64,000 nucleotides of DNA from Isochrysis galbana (Eukaryota > Haptophyta > Isochrysidales > Isochrysidaceae). A model generated the notes under the pieces. The model did not search any database. It was given only the letters and a program-made list of their open reading frames with translations, and was not told where the DNA came from. The stretch lies in assembly GCA_018136815.1 (NCBI GenBank), contig CM030945.1, forward strand, positions 2,052,091 through 2,116,090, written 5' to 3'. Of this stretch, positions 11,801 to 21,163 are shown piece by piece (within the stretch, counting starts at the first letter, position 1; each line of letters begins with the position of its first letter). Both the position numbers and the translations under genes were made by a program.

Positions 11801-13079
11801 ACCGGATTTGTGTCTAGAATGCGTTGGCCTAAAGAGGCGGTAGAGGAGCCACCTGTGACAAGAGGTGAGCCAGAGCAAATTGAGTGAGGTCGAGGTCACC
11901 GAGGAAGTGCTCCTCGTTCGAGGGAGTCGAGAGCGGTCTTGAGACTCGGTCCACACTTGCGACAGCCACCATGCCAGCCAAGGATTCCCTCTCGTCGCGG
12001 CGCGCGCCCTTTCCTAAGCCGTCTTGCATAGGGTGTCGGAGCTCACCGTTGACTCCATCGCTGACGCCTGCACGCCAAATAATATACTCCAGCAATTGCT
12101 TGTTCGCCTCCGTCTTCCCCGCACCGGATTCGCCTGAAACCACGAGGAACAGGATTGTGGCTTCTAGAAGCGGCTGCGCGGGCTGATGCCAAGCCTCGGC
12201 AATTGGCTGCGGCGTTGTGGCAATTCAAGCTGATGAGCGGTGGCCCTGGTGCCATCTTGTGAACAGTGCTGGGGTGTGGCTGCCTACCGGAAACAACAAG
12301 CGACTGAGACTGCGAATGGGCCATGAGGTGGGAGTACGCCAGCTCCGCAACTCCGTAGATGTGCGGCTCAAGCGCATCCCACGCGCCTGTCCGGTATCGT
12401 GCCTGAAGCAATAGGCACAGGCAACGGCTCGTCGGTTGTTGCTCCGCCTGCATGCCCTTCCTCACGCATCCCAGCCTGCATGCACCCGCATGCACAAACC
12501 CTCTTGACGCCGACAGCTTGCATGGATACCGCTTCGGCTCACCTTCGCGTCCGCATCATACAAGTGCGGCAGAGGCTTGAAGGGGTTTACCGCGAGCAGA
12601 ATTTCGGAGATGTACGTGTAGATTGCGTCCTTACCAAAGCGCACGCGCGTCGCTTCAAGCAGAGTCGCGTCGTTCAGCACCTCCAGGTTGCAATGGTCAC
12701 GCACGTCGGGGTCCGAGTTGCTTGCCGGAAGCACGTCGTCCGGCTTGTATATGCGGCTGCCCAGCCTCGTCTCCACAGTTATCTGTGGTTGCGTTTGTGG
12801 GTGGAGCAGAGCTGCTCAGCCAGCCGCTCGTGTTGGTCAGGTGTTCTCATCCCATCCCTCTCGCGCTCTCCCTCCCTCCCTCCCTCTCTTTCTCTTCTTC
12901 CCGTCCTTTCTGTCGTGTTTTAGCGGCAGTGGTAGCTGTGGGTTGGAGATGCCTGACGCGCTTGGTGGACGCGCGGGCCTGTGGACCTGCTTCGTCTCGT
13001 GGCTCACCACCTTGCCCTCGATGAAGAGCTGCTGCTCGCCTGGCTCTAGCACCCACACGCGGCTGCCGGCAGCCAGCAT
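5888..13079 (-). CDS. Unconventional myosin heavy chain, 19 exons
   Basis: Actin-based ATPase motor. Exons on the minus strand: 12987-13079, 12543-12782, 12288-12402, 12047-12133, 11697-11852, 11458-11574, 10814-11052, 10484-10600, 10167-10334, 9907-10047, 9425-9605, 8823-9172, 8421-8678, 8056-8187, 7746-7877, 6973-7614, about 6859-6891 (weak), 6531-6746, 5888-6343. They sum to about 1290 aa in frame. Motor landmarks: P-loop GESGAGKTE (150-158), switch I region [17 protein letters not shown], switch II LDVFGFE (about 409-415), HYAGDV, IRCIKPN and the GYPIR converter region. One IQ-like motif ([13 protein letters not shown], about 850-862) precedes a long Ala/Glu-rich coiled-coil. The C-terminus is a Trp-rich module ([14 protein letters not shown]) and an acidic tail ending GRKKKT. 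No SH3-like N-terminal domain is seen. I cannot assign a myosin class. The gene is preceded by a pyrimidine-rich tract on its sense strand. Confidence 0.88.
9831..9856. repeat. G26 homopolymer in a myosin intron
   Basis: An uninterrupted run of 26 G lies in the intron between the exons at 9907-10047 and 9425-9605. Its length is probably unreliable in the assembly. Confidence 0.8.
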
Positions 13080-13080
13080 G

Positions 13081-13440
13081 TGGAGAGACAGAGGGGGGGG
13101 GGGGGGGAGAGGGAGGGAGGGAGGGAGGGAGAAAGGGAGGGAGGGAGAAAGGGAGAGGGAGGGAGGGAGAGGGAGGGAGGAAGGGAGAGGGAGGGAGAAA
13201 GGAGGCAGGGAGGGGAGAGCTCGAGGCGTGGAGGGAGCAAAGGGATGAGAGAGAGGGTGGGGAAGTGGAGCTTGTGGAAGGAGAGAGGGGAGGAAGGGTG
13301 CCTCCCGCTGCGAGAGCGAGGGAGAGAACGGGGAGGAGGAGGACGAGGGTGAAGAGAGAAGGGGGGGGGGGGGGGGGGGAGCGGCGGCGGCGGCGGCGGA
13401 AGAGAGAAGCGGCCGGAGGGGAAAAGGGGAGAGAGGCGCG
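13081..13440. repeat. Homopurine (GGGA)n-rich tract upstream of the myosin start
   Basis: Nearly pure purine on the plus strand, (GGGA)n and (GA)n with two long G runs, so pyrimidine on the myosin sense strand. It abuts the ATG and probably covers the 5' UTR/promoter. Similar tracts precede the other host genes here. Confidence 0.6.
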
Positions 13441-13920
13441 GAGAGAGAAAGAAGGTGTGAGTTGCGCTTTAGATAGTATACTCTACTTTAGGGGTTGTTT
13501 GTGGATCCAAACTACTCTACATGAAGAGATCTACCCTAGAGAGAGCTCTCTCTAGTCGAGAGCGGACGTGTGTGTGTGCCAAGATGGGCTGCTGGTGGAC
13601 GGCGGCGGGAAAGGAGGCGAGGAGAGAGAGGAGGGAGGGGGAGAGCTCGGCTTTCAGCGTACTCTTACGTATAGGATTGGTGAAGAAGTCGAGATCGAGA
13701 ATTCGTGGACTCGACAGAGAGCGGAGAGGCGAGTGTGAACAGAGTGCAGGGTAATACTCTTATATCTCATAGATTTGTAGTGCAGCTGCGGCCACCCACC
13801 GCGCCAGCCCCTCCTATGCACTCTAAAGCAGTCAAGCAGGAAGCAGGAGCGGCTGCCAATATCCAAAATAAATGACACAGAATAGTTCGTCTTGGTGAAA
13901 TATGTGTGCCCTACATGTGA
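13441..13920. other. No gene recognised
   Basis: Mixed sequence upstream of the myosin gene with no supported reading frame. Confidence 0.4.
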
Positions 13921-14285
13921 ATGAATTTCTTAATAGTCTCACCGCACACGCGGCCGTGGACCCTCTACTTTCTACTCACGCAGCAAAACGTTCTATACCC
14001 CCACTCCGCCGGCCCTTTCCCTCCCGCCATCAGGCGACTCCCCCCGTGCATTACTAGGGGGATAGGGGTAAAGAAAGGGCTTAGATATGGTCCGGTGGCC
14101 TGCGCGACCCCCCCGGTGATCCGTTCCCCCCTTCCTCCTACGCCTACCGGGCTGGCGGCGGCCTCTGTCCCGACTTCTCCTGTAAACAGGTGCAGGGGAC
14201 TTACCTATTTTTCGGTGGGCGGAGCTCTCGCTCCGCCCACCCCTTCTCCGCGCTCCCTCTCCTCTCTCTTGCGGCACTGTCGCAT
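13921..14285 (-). repeat. SINE-like repeat, type A, tail half
   Basis: Closely matches the tail half of the copies at 3454-4199 and 59128-59885, from the TTCTTAATAGTCTCACCGC tail junction to CTCCGCGCTCCCTCTCC. Similarity is lost beyond about 14285. A type C head on the same strand lies at 15095-15341, so the two may be ends of one composite element. Confidence 0.7.
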
Positions 14286-15094
14286 TCGCGAATCGACACT
14301 CGTTAGGCTTCGCTCTTCTCTCTTCTCTTCGTCGTTCGGTATCTATCGTTATAATTCTCTGCTTTCTCTGGTTCTCGGTCAAAAGCTTCGCTTGGATGCA
14401 TGGGATCGTGGGTTGTGGAGCGCCCTCTCTCTTTCTCTCGAAAGAGAAGGGAAATTTCCCCACCTTTCTTCCTCCCAGGCGCCTCGCAAATAGGTTTAAT
14501 TTGCTATCTTCACTGCGCTTCTTTATCTGCTTCTGGGGGCAATCAGGTTTAATTTGCAATCTCATCGCATCTTTCCCTTAGGCACATCGCACTCCTTTCG
14601 TCTTATTTGGTAGGTCTCTTGGAATCCTGTGCGGCAGGATTGCCCCTCGTTTCCGTTATGGTGCGATTCCCCTTCCAGACGGGATCGCCGACAGATCGCC
14701 TTCTGATCGTCGTCCGTCGTCGTCTGGCCGGAGTGTTTGGGTTTGATTTCAGTCGAGTTATGTGAGAAAGTCGTGGGGCGAAAGTCGGGGTGTTTTCCTG
14801 GGTGTCTCTGTCCGTCGTCCTGTCGTCAGCCGTCATCCGTCGTCGCTCTCGCTCTCGTCGCTCTCGCTCTCGTAACACTCATACCCTACAATCCCCCCCC
14901 GCCTCGCCAGCCCCTGCCACCACAGCCCTCCACACACTCACCCTCGCCTCTCGCCGCTCGCTCGATGTCGCTCTCGCCGCCGTCCTCGCCCTCGCTCAAG
15001 CCCGCCTGCCCGCCGCCCGTCAGCACCTCTGAAGTGGCCTCCCTCGCCGCGCCTGCCGCCGGCTTCGCCCCTTCCTCATTGCCCTCAGGCCCTA
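14286..15094. other. Unassigned sequence between two repeat pieces
   Basis: Pyrimidine-rich, with short local repeats such as aggtttaatttgc (twice near 14491-14552) and CGCTCT runs near 14845-14875. No coding region supported. It may be the interior of a composite repeat. Confidence 0.35.
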
Positions 15095-15341
15095 TGGGCC
15101 ATCACAATTCGTCAGGCACGCGCGATGGAGTGCCTGCGACAGGCCTGCAGCTGCCTGCTGGCGACACGGGCCGCGGGGTGCGACCGGGGTCGCACACACC
15201 TGCTCGGCCTCTGGCGGCGGACGCGGCCGCTTCGACTGCGACAGGTCCATGGGGGCTGGGGGGCCGCCCTCGGCGGGGGGCCCGAAGGAGAGGAGAGGCT
15301 CGCTGGCGCGCTCCATCGCGTCTAACTATAAAGTTAGTTGT
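15095..15341 (-). repeat. SINE-like repeat, type C, head part
   Basis: On the plus strand it runs from GCGCGATGGAGTGCC to the terminal GCGCGCTCCATCGCG and the palindrome AACTATAAAGTTAGTT. The two inner motifs are near reverse complements, so the element could form a long hairpin. Related copies lie at 3240-3453 and 30634-30870. Confidence 0.65.
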
Positions 15342-15442
15342 GGGGGTCCTGTCTATGTCACATTGCCTCTAGTGGTGCCCGTTCCCGTTGTCTGCATCAG
15401 TGTTTTATACGTCCACTTCGCAGCACACCTCTGTCTCTTGGA

Positions 15443-15605
15443 TAGCGTGTGCGATCCCGAGTTTTGTGGCCAGCTCGGCTAGCTCCTCGCTGGGTTTGAG
15501 CCCACCTTTGCCGCTTATGTGAAATACGGGCCTTAAGTCGCCCATATCTATTCTTTTCTTAGGTTGTCTCCCCATGCCCGCTTGGGCCGTCCGCGCTCTG
15601 TAACT
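15443..15605 (-). mobile_element. Second LINE C-terminal fragment
   Basis: The reverse complement encodes ARTAQAGMGRQPKKRID and following residues, aligning with the C-terminus at about 442-600 (ARTAQAGMGR-stop-PKKRID). It is clearly homologous but diverged. Only the last 50 or so codons are present, so this is a 5'-truncated or degraded copy. Confidence 0.6.
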
Positions 15606-15639
15606 CTCTCTAAGTAAAGTACTTTGTAGATTGTCAACA

Positions 15640-16300
15640 TGCCATGCGCTCGGCTCCGCTGCTCCGCTCCTCCCGCGCGCAGCCCCGCGCTACGCTCCCT
15701 TGTGACCGTGCGCGACCCCCCCCCCCCTCTCCTCCCTCACACCCATGTTCAACCCCAACCTCGACCGTTCCTGGCGCGCGCGCGCGTGCAACGACGAGGC
15801 AGACGAGCAGACGAGGCAGACCCTGCCGAGACACCGACACCCCGCGGCAGGAGAGGGCACCCACGGTCGTTGCGCCCCTGCAGTGGGCCGTGCTCCTCAA
15901 CGGAGCGCGAGGCCAGGGGCGGCCGTCCTGCAAGACGACGACGAGGCATGATGTGACGAGGAGGCCCTGCCCGCCACGCGTGGCGCGTGGCAGGTGGCAG
16001 GCCGGGAAGCATGACCACCGTTGGCGTGCTCCCCGCCCGCTACCGGCCTGAGTCAGCCTGTCCTTCAGTAAGTGCGCAAGCGATCCATTGTCGCGAGGCG
16101 CACCAACGCAGTTTGGTTTGGGCATCCGTCATCATCCTCGGCCTACCCCGTAACCACACGCTGTGGCGGTGCATTGGTTGTCGTGTGGAGCGGCGCAGCG
16201 GCGCGGCAGTGCTGCGCGCGCACGCCGCTAGCCACTGGCCTGCTGCTAGAAACACGGCGGCCAAACAGGAGGGGGTTTGAAACACGGCAAAACACGGCTG
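15640..16300 (+). mobile_element. Degraded hAT transposon, 5' part with BED-like finger
   Basis: A frame ending at 16278-16280 encodes WRCIGC followed by basic residues and spaced His, matching the BED-like finger of the hAT transposase at 53577-53676 (QWRCIGC). The segment TTCAACCCCAACCTCGACCG near 15746 matches, in reverse complement, the region upstream of that transposase (about 53921-53940). No downstream catalytic part follows, so this is a fragment. Confidence 0.5.
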
Positions 16301-16330
16301 TGTTTGGCTTTCGTAGAAACACGGTAAACA

Positions 16331-16581
<251 letters not shown>

Positions 16582-16620
16582 CGAAGATTACTCCGCCGCC
16601 ACAGCTGGTTCATATTTTTG

Positions 16621-16842
16621 TAGAGCTAGAGATCTCTCCTCTCTCTTCCCCCTTTCCCCTTCTCTTCTCTTCTCTATCGAAGTAGGGGTACTTTATCTTT
16701 GTGGACCTCTCCTCCCAAATCTCCTCTCCAAATTCCCTCTCGCACTGTGTCCTCCTCCCTCCCTCCCTCTCCCTCTCTCTCCCTTCCTACCTCCCTCCCT
16801 CCCTCCCTCCCCCCCCCCGGCTCTCCCTCTCTCTCTCTCTCT

Positions 16843-16873
<31 letters not shown>

Positions 16874-16930
16874 ATCTCCCCCCCCTTCCCCTCTCTCCCC
16901 CTCTCCACCCCTCCTTCACGATCTCGCTCG
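16621..16930 (+). promoter_or_regulatory. Polypyrimidine tract upstream of sufC
   Basis: About 300 bp of almost pure C/T, including C runs, leads directly to the sufC ATG at 16933. It probably holds the 5' UTR and promoter. No TATA box is evident; the assignment rests on position. Confidence 0.4.
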
Positions 16931-16932
16931 CG

Positions 16933-18848
16933 ATGGACACGCGCCGAGGCCCTCGCGCCCGGCTCTCCCTCCTCGCGGCGGCGGCGCTGTGCGGCGGCAC
17001 CGAGGGACTGCGCATGGGCGTGGCAGCGCACGCTCACACGCCCCGCGCCCCCACCACGCTCATGGCCGCCGGAGACCTCGTGCTCCAGGTGAATGGGCTG
17101 ACGGCAAATGTGGCGGATCGGCAAATCCTCAAGGGAATCAACTTTGAGGTGCGCAAGGGCGAGGTGCACGCCATCATGGGGCCGAACGGCTCGGGCAAGT
17201 CCACATTCTCTAAGGTCCTTGTCGGACATCCCGCCTATGAGGTGAGAATCGGCCACAATGCCGAGGGCGAGCTGCGAGAGCTGCACGGCAAAGGCATGTC
17301 CACTGCTGCCACCACAACGGCGTCGGCCGCGTTCGGGCCTCGGTTTGTAGCTCGGCTTGGATCACCCGCTGTCAGCCGATGCGCCAGTCTCGATCGCTCT
17401 CTAGCGGCTGGAGCATGCTTGCTCAATATGCGCTCGGGCCACCTGCACAGGTCACTAGTGGTGAGGTCACGTTCAATGGTGAAAACCTTCTGGACCTGGA
17501 GCCTGACGAGCGTGCACAACAAGGAGTCTTTCTCGCTTTCCAGTATCCGGTCGAAATTCCGGGTGTTGCCAATTCCGACTTCTTGCGGCTCGCGGTGCGT
17601 CTCTCCAAGACACGCATTGGCCATTCAATGGAAACTGTTCTATATTGCAATGCCCTTGACACCACACTCTGAGTTTTAGGATACACTTTCTTGGGGAAGG
17701 GCAGCACCCTCTGAGGAATTGCACCCATATTGCTTCTCCTGAAGTGTTGTTGACGTTCGTGTCGTGTGATCCGATGTCCTAACTCCAATTACCATCGGAG
17801 ATGGAGATCACTCGTTCCTTGCGGGAGTGGAAGCGAGGTGGTGGCTGTGAGATGGCGAGACGGGACCCTCACTTGGATGCCCCATTTTGCTTCCCGGTTC
17901 GTATCTACACCCATCGTTCATCGTTTCCGACAGGTGAACAAGCGTCGTGAGGCTCTTGGCCTGCCTGAGTACGATCCAATTGAGTTTTTTGGTATACTCT
18001 CGGAGAAGATGGAGCAGGTGCTCTCCCTGCGTGGATCCCGTCGTAATCGCCAATTGCTCCACCTTGTCGGACCGCACTCGATGCTTTTCCATTCGGCCTC
18101 GTACACAAGTGCCTTCCTGAAGCTCATGGCCACACGCACCGTTCAGTGCCGCGCCGAACAAGAAGCGTCTCGGTGAACAACGCCTCACCGCAACCCCCGT
18201 TCCATACAGGTCTCAATGTCGACCGACTTCTTGGGCCGTGATGTCAATTCAGGCTTCTCGGGTGGTGAGAAGAAGCGCAATGAGATTCTGCAGCTCGCGC
18301 TTCTCGAGCCCGAGCTGGCCATCCTCGACGAAACCGATTCGGGCCTCGACATTGACGCGCTCAAAACGGTGCGGAGGTCGTGCCCTATAGCGAAATTACA
18401 CGACATGCACTGGTAGCATCCTGTAATTCGTAGAAAATCGTTGTTAGCTGATTGAGCTTGAGAACAGCACCTAGCTGGCAAAACCGCGCAGAGGAATACG
18501 GTCTCAAATGGTCTTGAGGCTCTACTGCTTTTCCTCACATTTTCTATGAGCCCAACGAGCGCTTTCCCGTTGCTACCTCTCTGCTCTCATGCTCGCACGT
18601 GTCCTCACCCATGCGTGCAAACACCTCACTCGCCTTAGGTCGCTGCCGGTGTTAATGCCTATCGTGGCGAGGGCAACGGCATTATTCTCATCACGCACTA
18701 TCAGCGGCTGCTCGACTACATCAAGCCTGACTTTGTCCATGTGATGTCAGCGGGCAAGATTGTGCGCTCTGGGGGGCCAGAGCTTGCGCTCGAGCTGGAG
18801 AAGGAGGGTTACGCCTTCTTGGAGCCCGCGGGCGCTGTTTCCGACTAG
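16933..18848 (+). CDS. sufC: SufC, Fe-S cluster assembly ATPase, plastid-targeted
   Basis: ABC-type ATPase of the SUF scaffold complex (SufBC2D), which builds Fe-S clusters in plastids. Five exons, all phase 0: 16933-17241, 17451-17594, 17934-18017, 18210-18368, 18639-18848; 301 aa. Residues 1-45 are a presequence: Arg-rich start, hydrophobic [10 protein letters not shown], then an Ala/Thr/Arg-rich stretch. This fits a signal peptide plus transit peptide. The ATPase follows: Walker [10 protein letters not shown] (83-91), Q-loop Gln134, SufC-type signature FSGGEKKR (195-202), Walker [13 protein letters not shown] (215-226), H-loop His252. The ending ([10 protein letters not shown]...) is typical of SufC. 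All four introns are followed by an exon starting GT (Val). SufC is plastid-encoded in many red-lineage algae, so a nuclear copy is informative about lineage. Confidence 0.93.
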
Positions 18849-18907
18849 GCGTAACATTTACACGGCCACTGTCGTCGACTTGGGCGGCCATGGTCAACTA
18901 GGCCAGA

Positions 18908-19917
18908 TGCTCATGAAGCCTCCCTTTCCTCGTGAGTTCTTCGATCCCTGGGTGAGCACTCCTGCCCTGTAGGGAGCCCGGTTCCGTCTCCCGTCTTGTG
19001 ATCTCGCAACACTGTGCGGGCAATTCGTGCCAATCTGAGTCGTCCAGGGGCAAGCCATCAATGCCCTTGCCTCCTTGCTACGCCACATCTTAAGTATGTG
19101 AGGAGCTAAGGACGTTATGCCATCGCAGTTCTTGTGAATCGGAGAGGTGCGCACAACCGGAGGAAAGCGCATTTACTATTACGCTTACGACAACCGATTG
19201 ATGTTGCTCCTTGCTATTGCTGTTGTTCGTTCATGTTCATAGTTTGATCCCCTAACTGTCCGTCGGTATATTTCTTTCATGCGCTTGCCATTCCAGCGCA
19301 TTATGAACTCGTTTGTAACGACGCCAGAGGGTCAGGGGGTGGTCTGATTGTCGGCAGCCCGACGCGGCGATGCATCGGGCGGGAATCAAATGCCAAATGC
19401 AGCTGAGATTTTTAAGGGAAGAGGAGGGGATGGAGAGGGCGGCGGAGGAGACGGTGGTAGCGGCAAGGGTGGACGAGGCGGTGGTGAGGGCGGCGAGGGG
19501 GCAGGGAGCATGGATTCCCTGCCCCTGCCAGAGGGCAAGGGTTGGGGTTGATTGTACAGGCCCACCCCGGGGGGTGTCCGCGATGGCGAGTGAGGGAGGC
19601 CGCCGCCTACCGCCTACCCGGGACACAAGAGGAAGGGGGGGGGAGATCACCGAGGGGGGGCGCGGGGCGCGGGCCGCCGGACCGTATCTAAGCCCTTTAC
19701 CCCTATCCCCCTAGCAGTGTATGGGGGGATGGGGGGAGTCGCCTGATGGCGGGTCGCGCACAAGGGGACAGGCTACGCCGTGCTCGGCGTGGGCGTCTAC
19801 CAGGCCCTCTCGGGACGCGCCCTCATGCCGAGCCAAGGCGACGCCGTTCTCGTCGCGTACGTGGTGCTGCTGGGCCTCTCCTTCGGGGTGCTCGCGGGGG
19901 GGCTCATGGTAGGGTGA
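18908..19917 (+). CDS. Possible multi-exon small membrane protein gene downstream of sufC
   Basis: Tentative. Protein-like pieces lie in order on the sense strand: 18908-18952 (MLMKPPFPREFFDPW, donor GTGAGC); about 19243-19344 after an AG (FDPLTVRRYISFMRLPFQRI...); then, in the same frame but after TGA at 19345-19347, a Gly-rich segment to 19540; and 19772-19917, a hydrophobic exon (VLVAYVVLLGLSFGVLAGG) ending in TGA. The last junction (GGCAAGG to GCTACGCC) keeps frame across a 231-nt intron made of a dispersed repeat. The internal TGA is unexplained: a very short intron, recoding, sequencing error or pseudogene are all possible. I do not recognise the family. The position just after sufC says nothing firm about function. 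Confidence 0.35.
19541..19771 (+). repeat. SINE-like repeat fragment filling an apparent intron
   Basis: It contains CCGTATCTAAGCCCTTTACC, CCCCTATCCCCCTAG and GTCGCCTGATGGCGG, matching the tail half of type A repeats in forward orientation. Its head resembles the copy at 20660-20885 (GGGCCCACCC...GATGG). It begins at the GT of the apparent 5' splice site and ends ACAG at 19771. CAAGGG occurs at both edges (19536-19541 and 19761-19766), possibly a short target-site duplication. Confidence 0.55.
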
Positions 19918-20659
19918 GACTCCCCGCGGGAGGGGAAGAACCCCTCAGGGAAAGGAGACTGTTGCGGGTAAGGGGGAGCATTCCACGCGACACACTCTAT
20001 TCTTGGAGCGTGTCTCGGGAACACTCTCTGTGGTGCACTCTATTCTAAGAGCGCCCCCTCCCCTTTCCCGCCCCGCTCCTCGCTCCCTTCCCTCTCTTCC
20101 CTTCCTCCCCGGTTCCCTCGCATGCGGCTCCAAGCCTGGATCCCTTCCTTCCCTCCCTCCCATGCAACCCCAGCGGTTCCTTTGGTTCCCCCCGCTCCGA
20201 CGAGACTCGGAGTCCCGTGCGCCCGCCCCTCCCTTCGCTCGTCCGACGTCCGGGCCCCCCCTTCTTTCCATTAGTCTTTCCCTTGTTCCTAGAGTTTCCC
20301 GCGTCCCCTTCCCGGTTCTCTCCCTTGGATTTTGTGCCTTTTGTTTCTGGCGCGCTCGCTCGGAAGCAGTCCCTCCGTGTTCACCCCTCGTGTGCTCTAT
20401 CCCGCCCCGCTCGCTGTCATGCTCCCCGACCCTTCCGTCGTACCATGTAATAGGACTTCTGAGACCGCTCCCGCGTCGCTGTCACGCCCACCCTCTCCCT
20501 CCATCCATCACAGTGCCCAAGTTCAAACACAGCCACAAGCACCTCACACATTCACCAACACAGCCACTCCCATGCCACTCCACACACCACAGAGACCAAA
20601 TGAAGGCAAGCTGCCTGCGGCGCGCGCTCGGCGACAGCATGCCTGCAGATGTGGTGTAA
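19918..20659. other. No gene recognised
   Basis: C/T-rich sequence with a short direct repeat (ACACTCTATTCTTGGAGCG / GCACTCTATTCTAAGAGCG near 19993 and 20034). Long frames here look compositional. Confidence 0.4.
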
Positions 20660-20885
20660 GAGGCAGGGGCTGAGGGTGGTTGTGCGGGCCCACCCAGGGG
20701 GTATCTGTGATGGAGAGAGGGGGGCGCGAGGCCCCCATTGGCCTCCTAATGAAAGTAGATCCTCTTGCGGGCGCTTAGGGTGTGCGGCGTCGGCCATGGC
20801 CCGATCGTCCGTCGCGGCGGGGCGGGCGGGAGTGGCGGAGGGGAGCGGCGCGCGCTCCATGACCCTATCGGTTTAACGATAGTTG
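20660..20885 (-). repeat. SINE-like repeat, type C/D copy
   Basis: Contains GGGCCCACCCAGGGGGTATCTGTGATGG, related to 19556-19584, and ends with GCGCGCTCCATGACC and the palindromic TATCGGTTTAACGATAG, a variant of the family head. It lies just beyond the 3' end of the B56-kinase gene. Confidence 0.5.
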
Positions 20886-21163
20886 TACGCGGCTTGTCAA
20901 AAGTTTACTCCGCGGACGGCACTAACATCAAATACACCACGCCACCATGCTGCTTGATGGTATAGTGGCACATCGACTTCCTTGGCAGACGGTACCTCTA
21001 TTGCGCGCCGCGATTTCCCCTCCGAGTGGGTGGATTTGGCAAACAATCGCAATGTTGCCAACTGATTGTGAAGGATACAACCCGATAATCGAGATTGTGG
21101 GATGGGTGCGCCAGCCAAGTTGCAAGGTACTAGTCTTAGAGCCAATGACGCTTGGTGTTGGAA

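Noticed and set aside
12688-13248. 186-codon plus-strand frame over the myosin start
   Set aside because: Combination of antisense myosin exon and (GGGA)n tract.
19370-19714. Charged frame overlapping the Gly-rich segment
   Set aside because: The alternative frame gives a more typical Gly-rich protein and joins the next exon in frame; this one runs into repeat sequence.
20897-21145. Possible PH-domain exon after the kinase
   Set aside because: The frame looks partly protein-like, but no PH motif or convincing splice donor links it to the kinase, which has its own stop at 21164.
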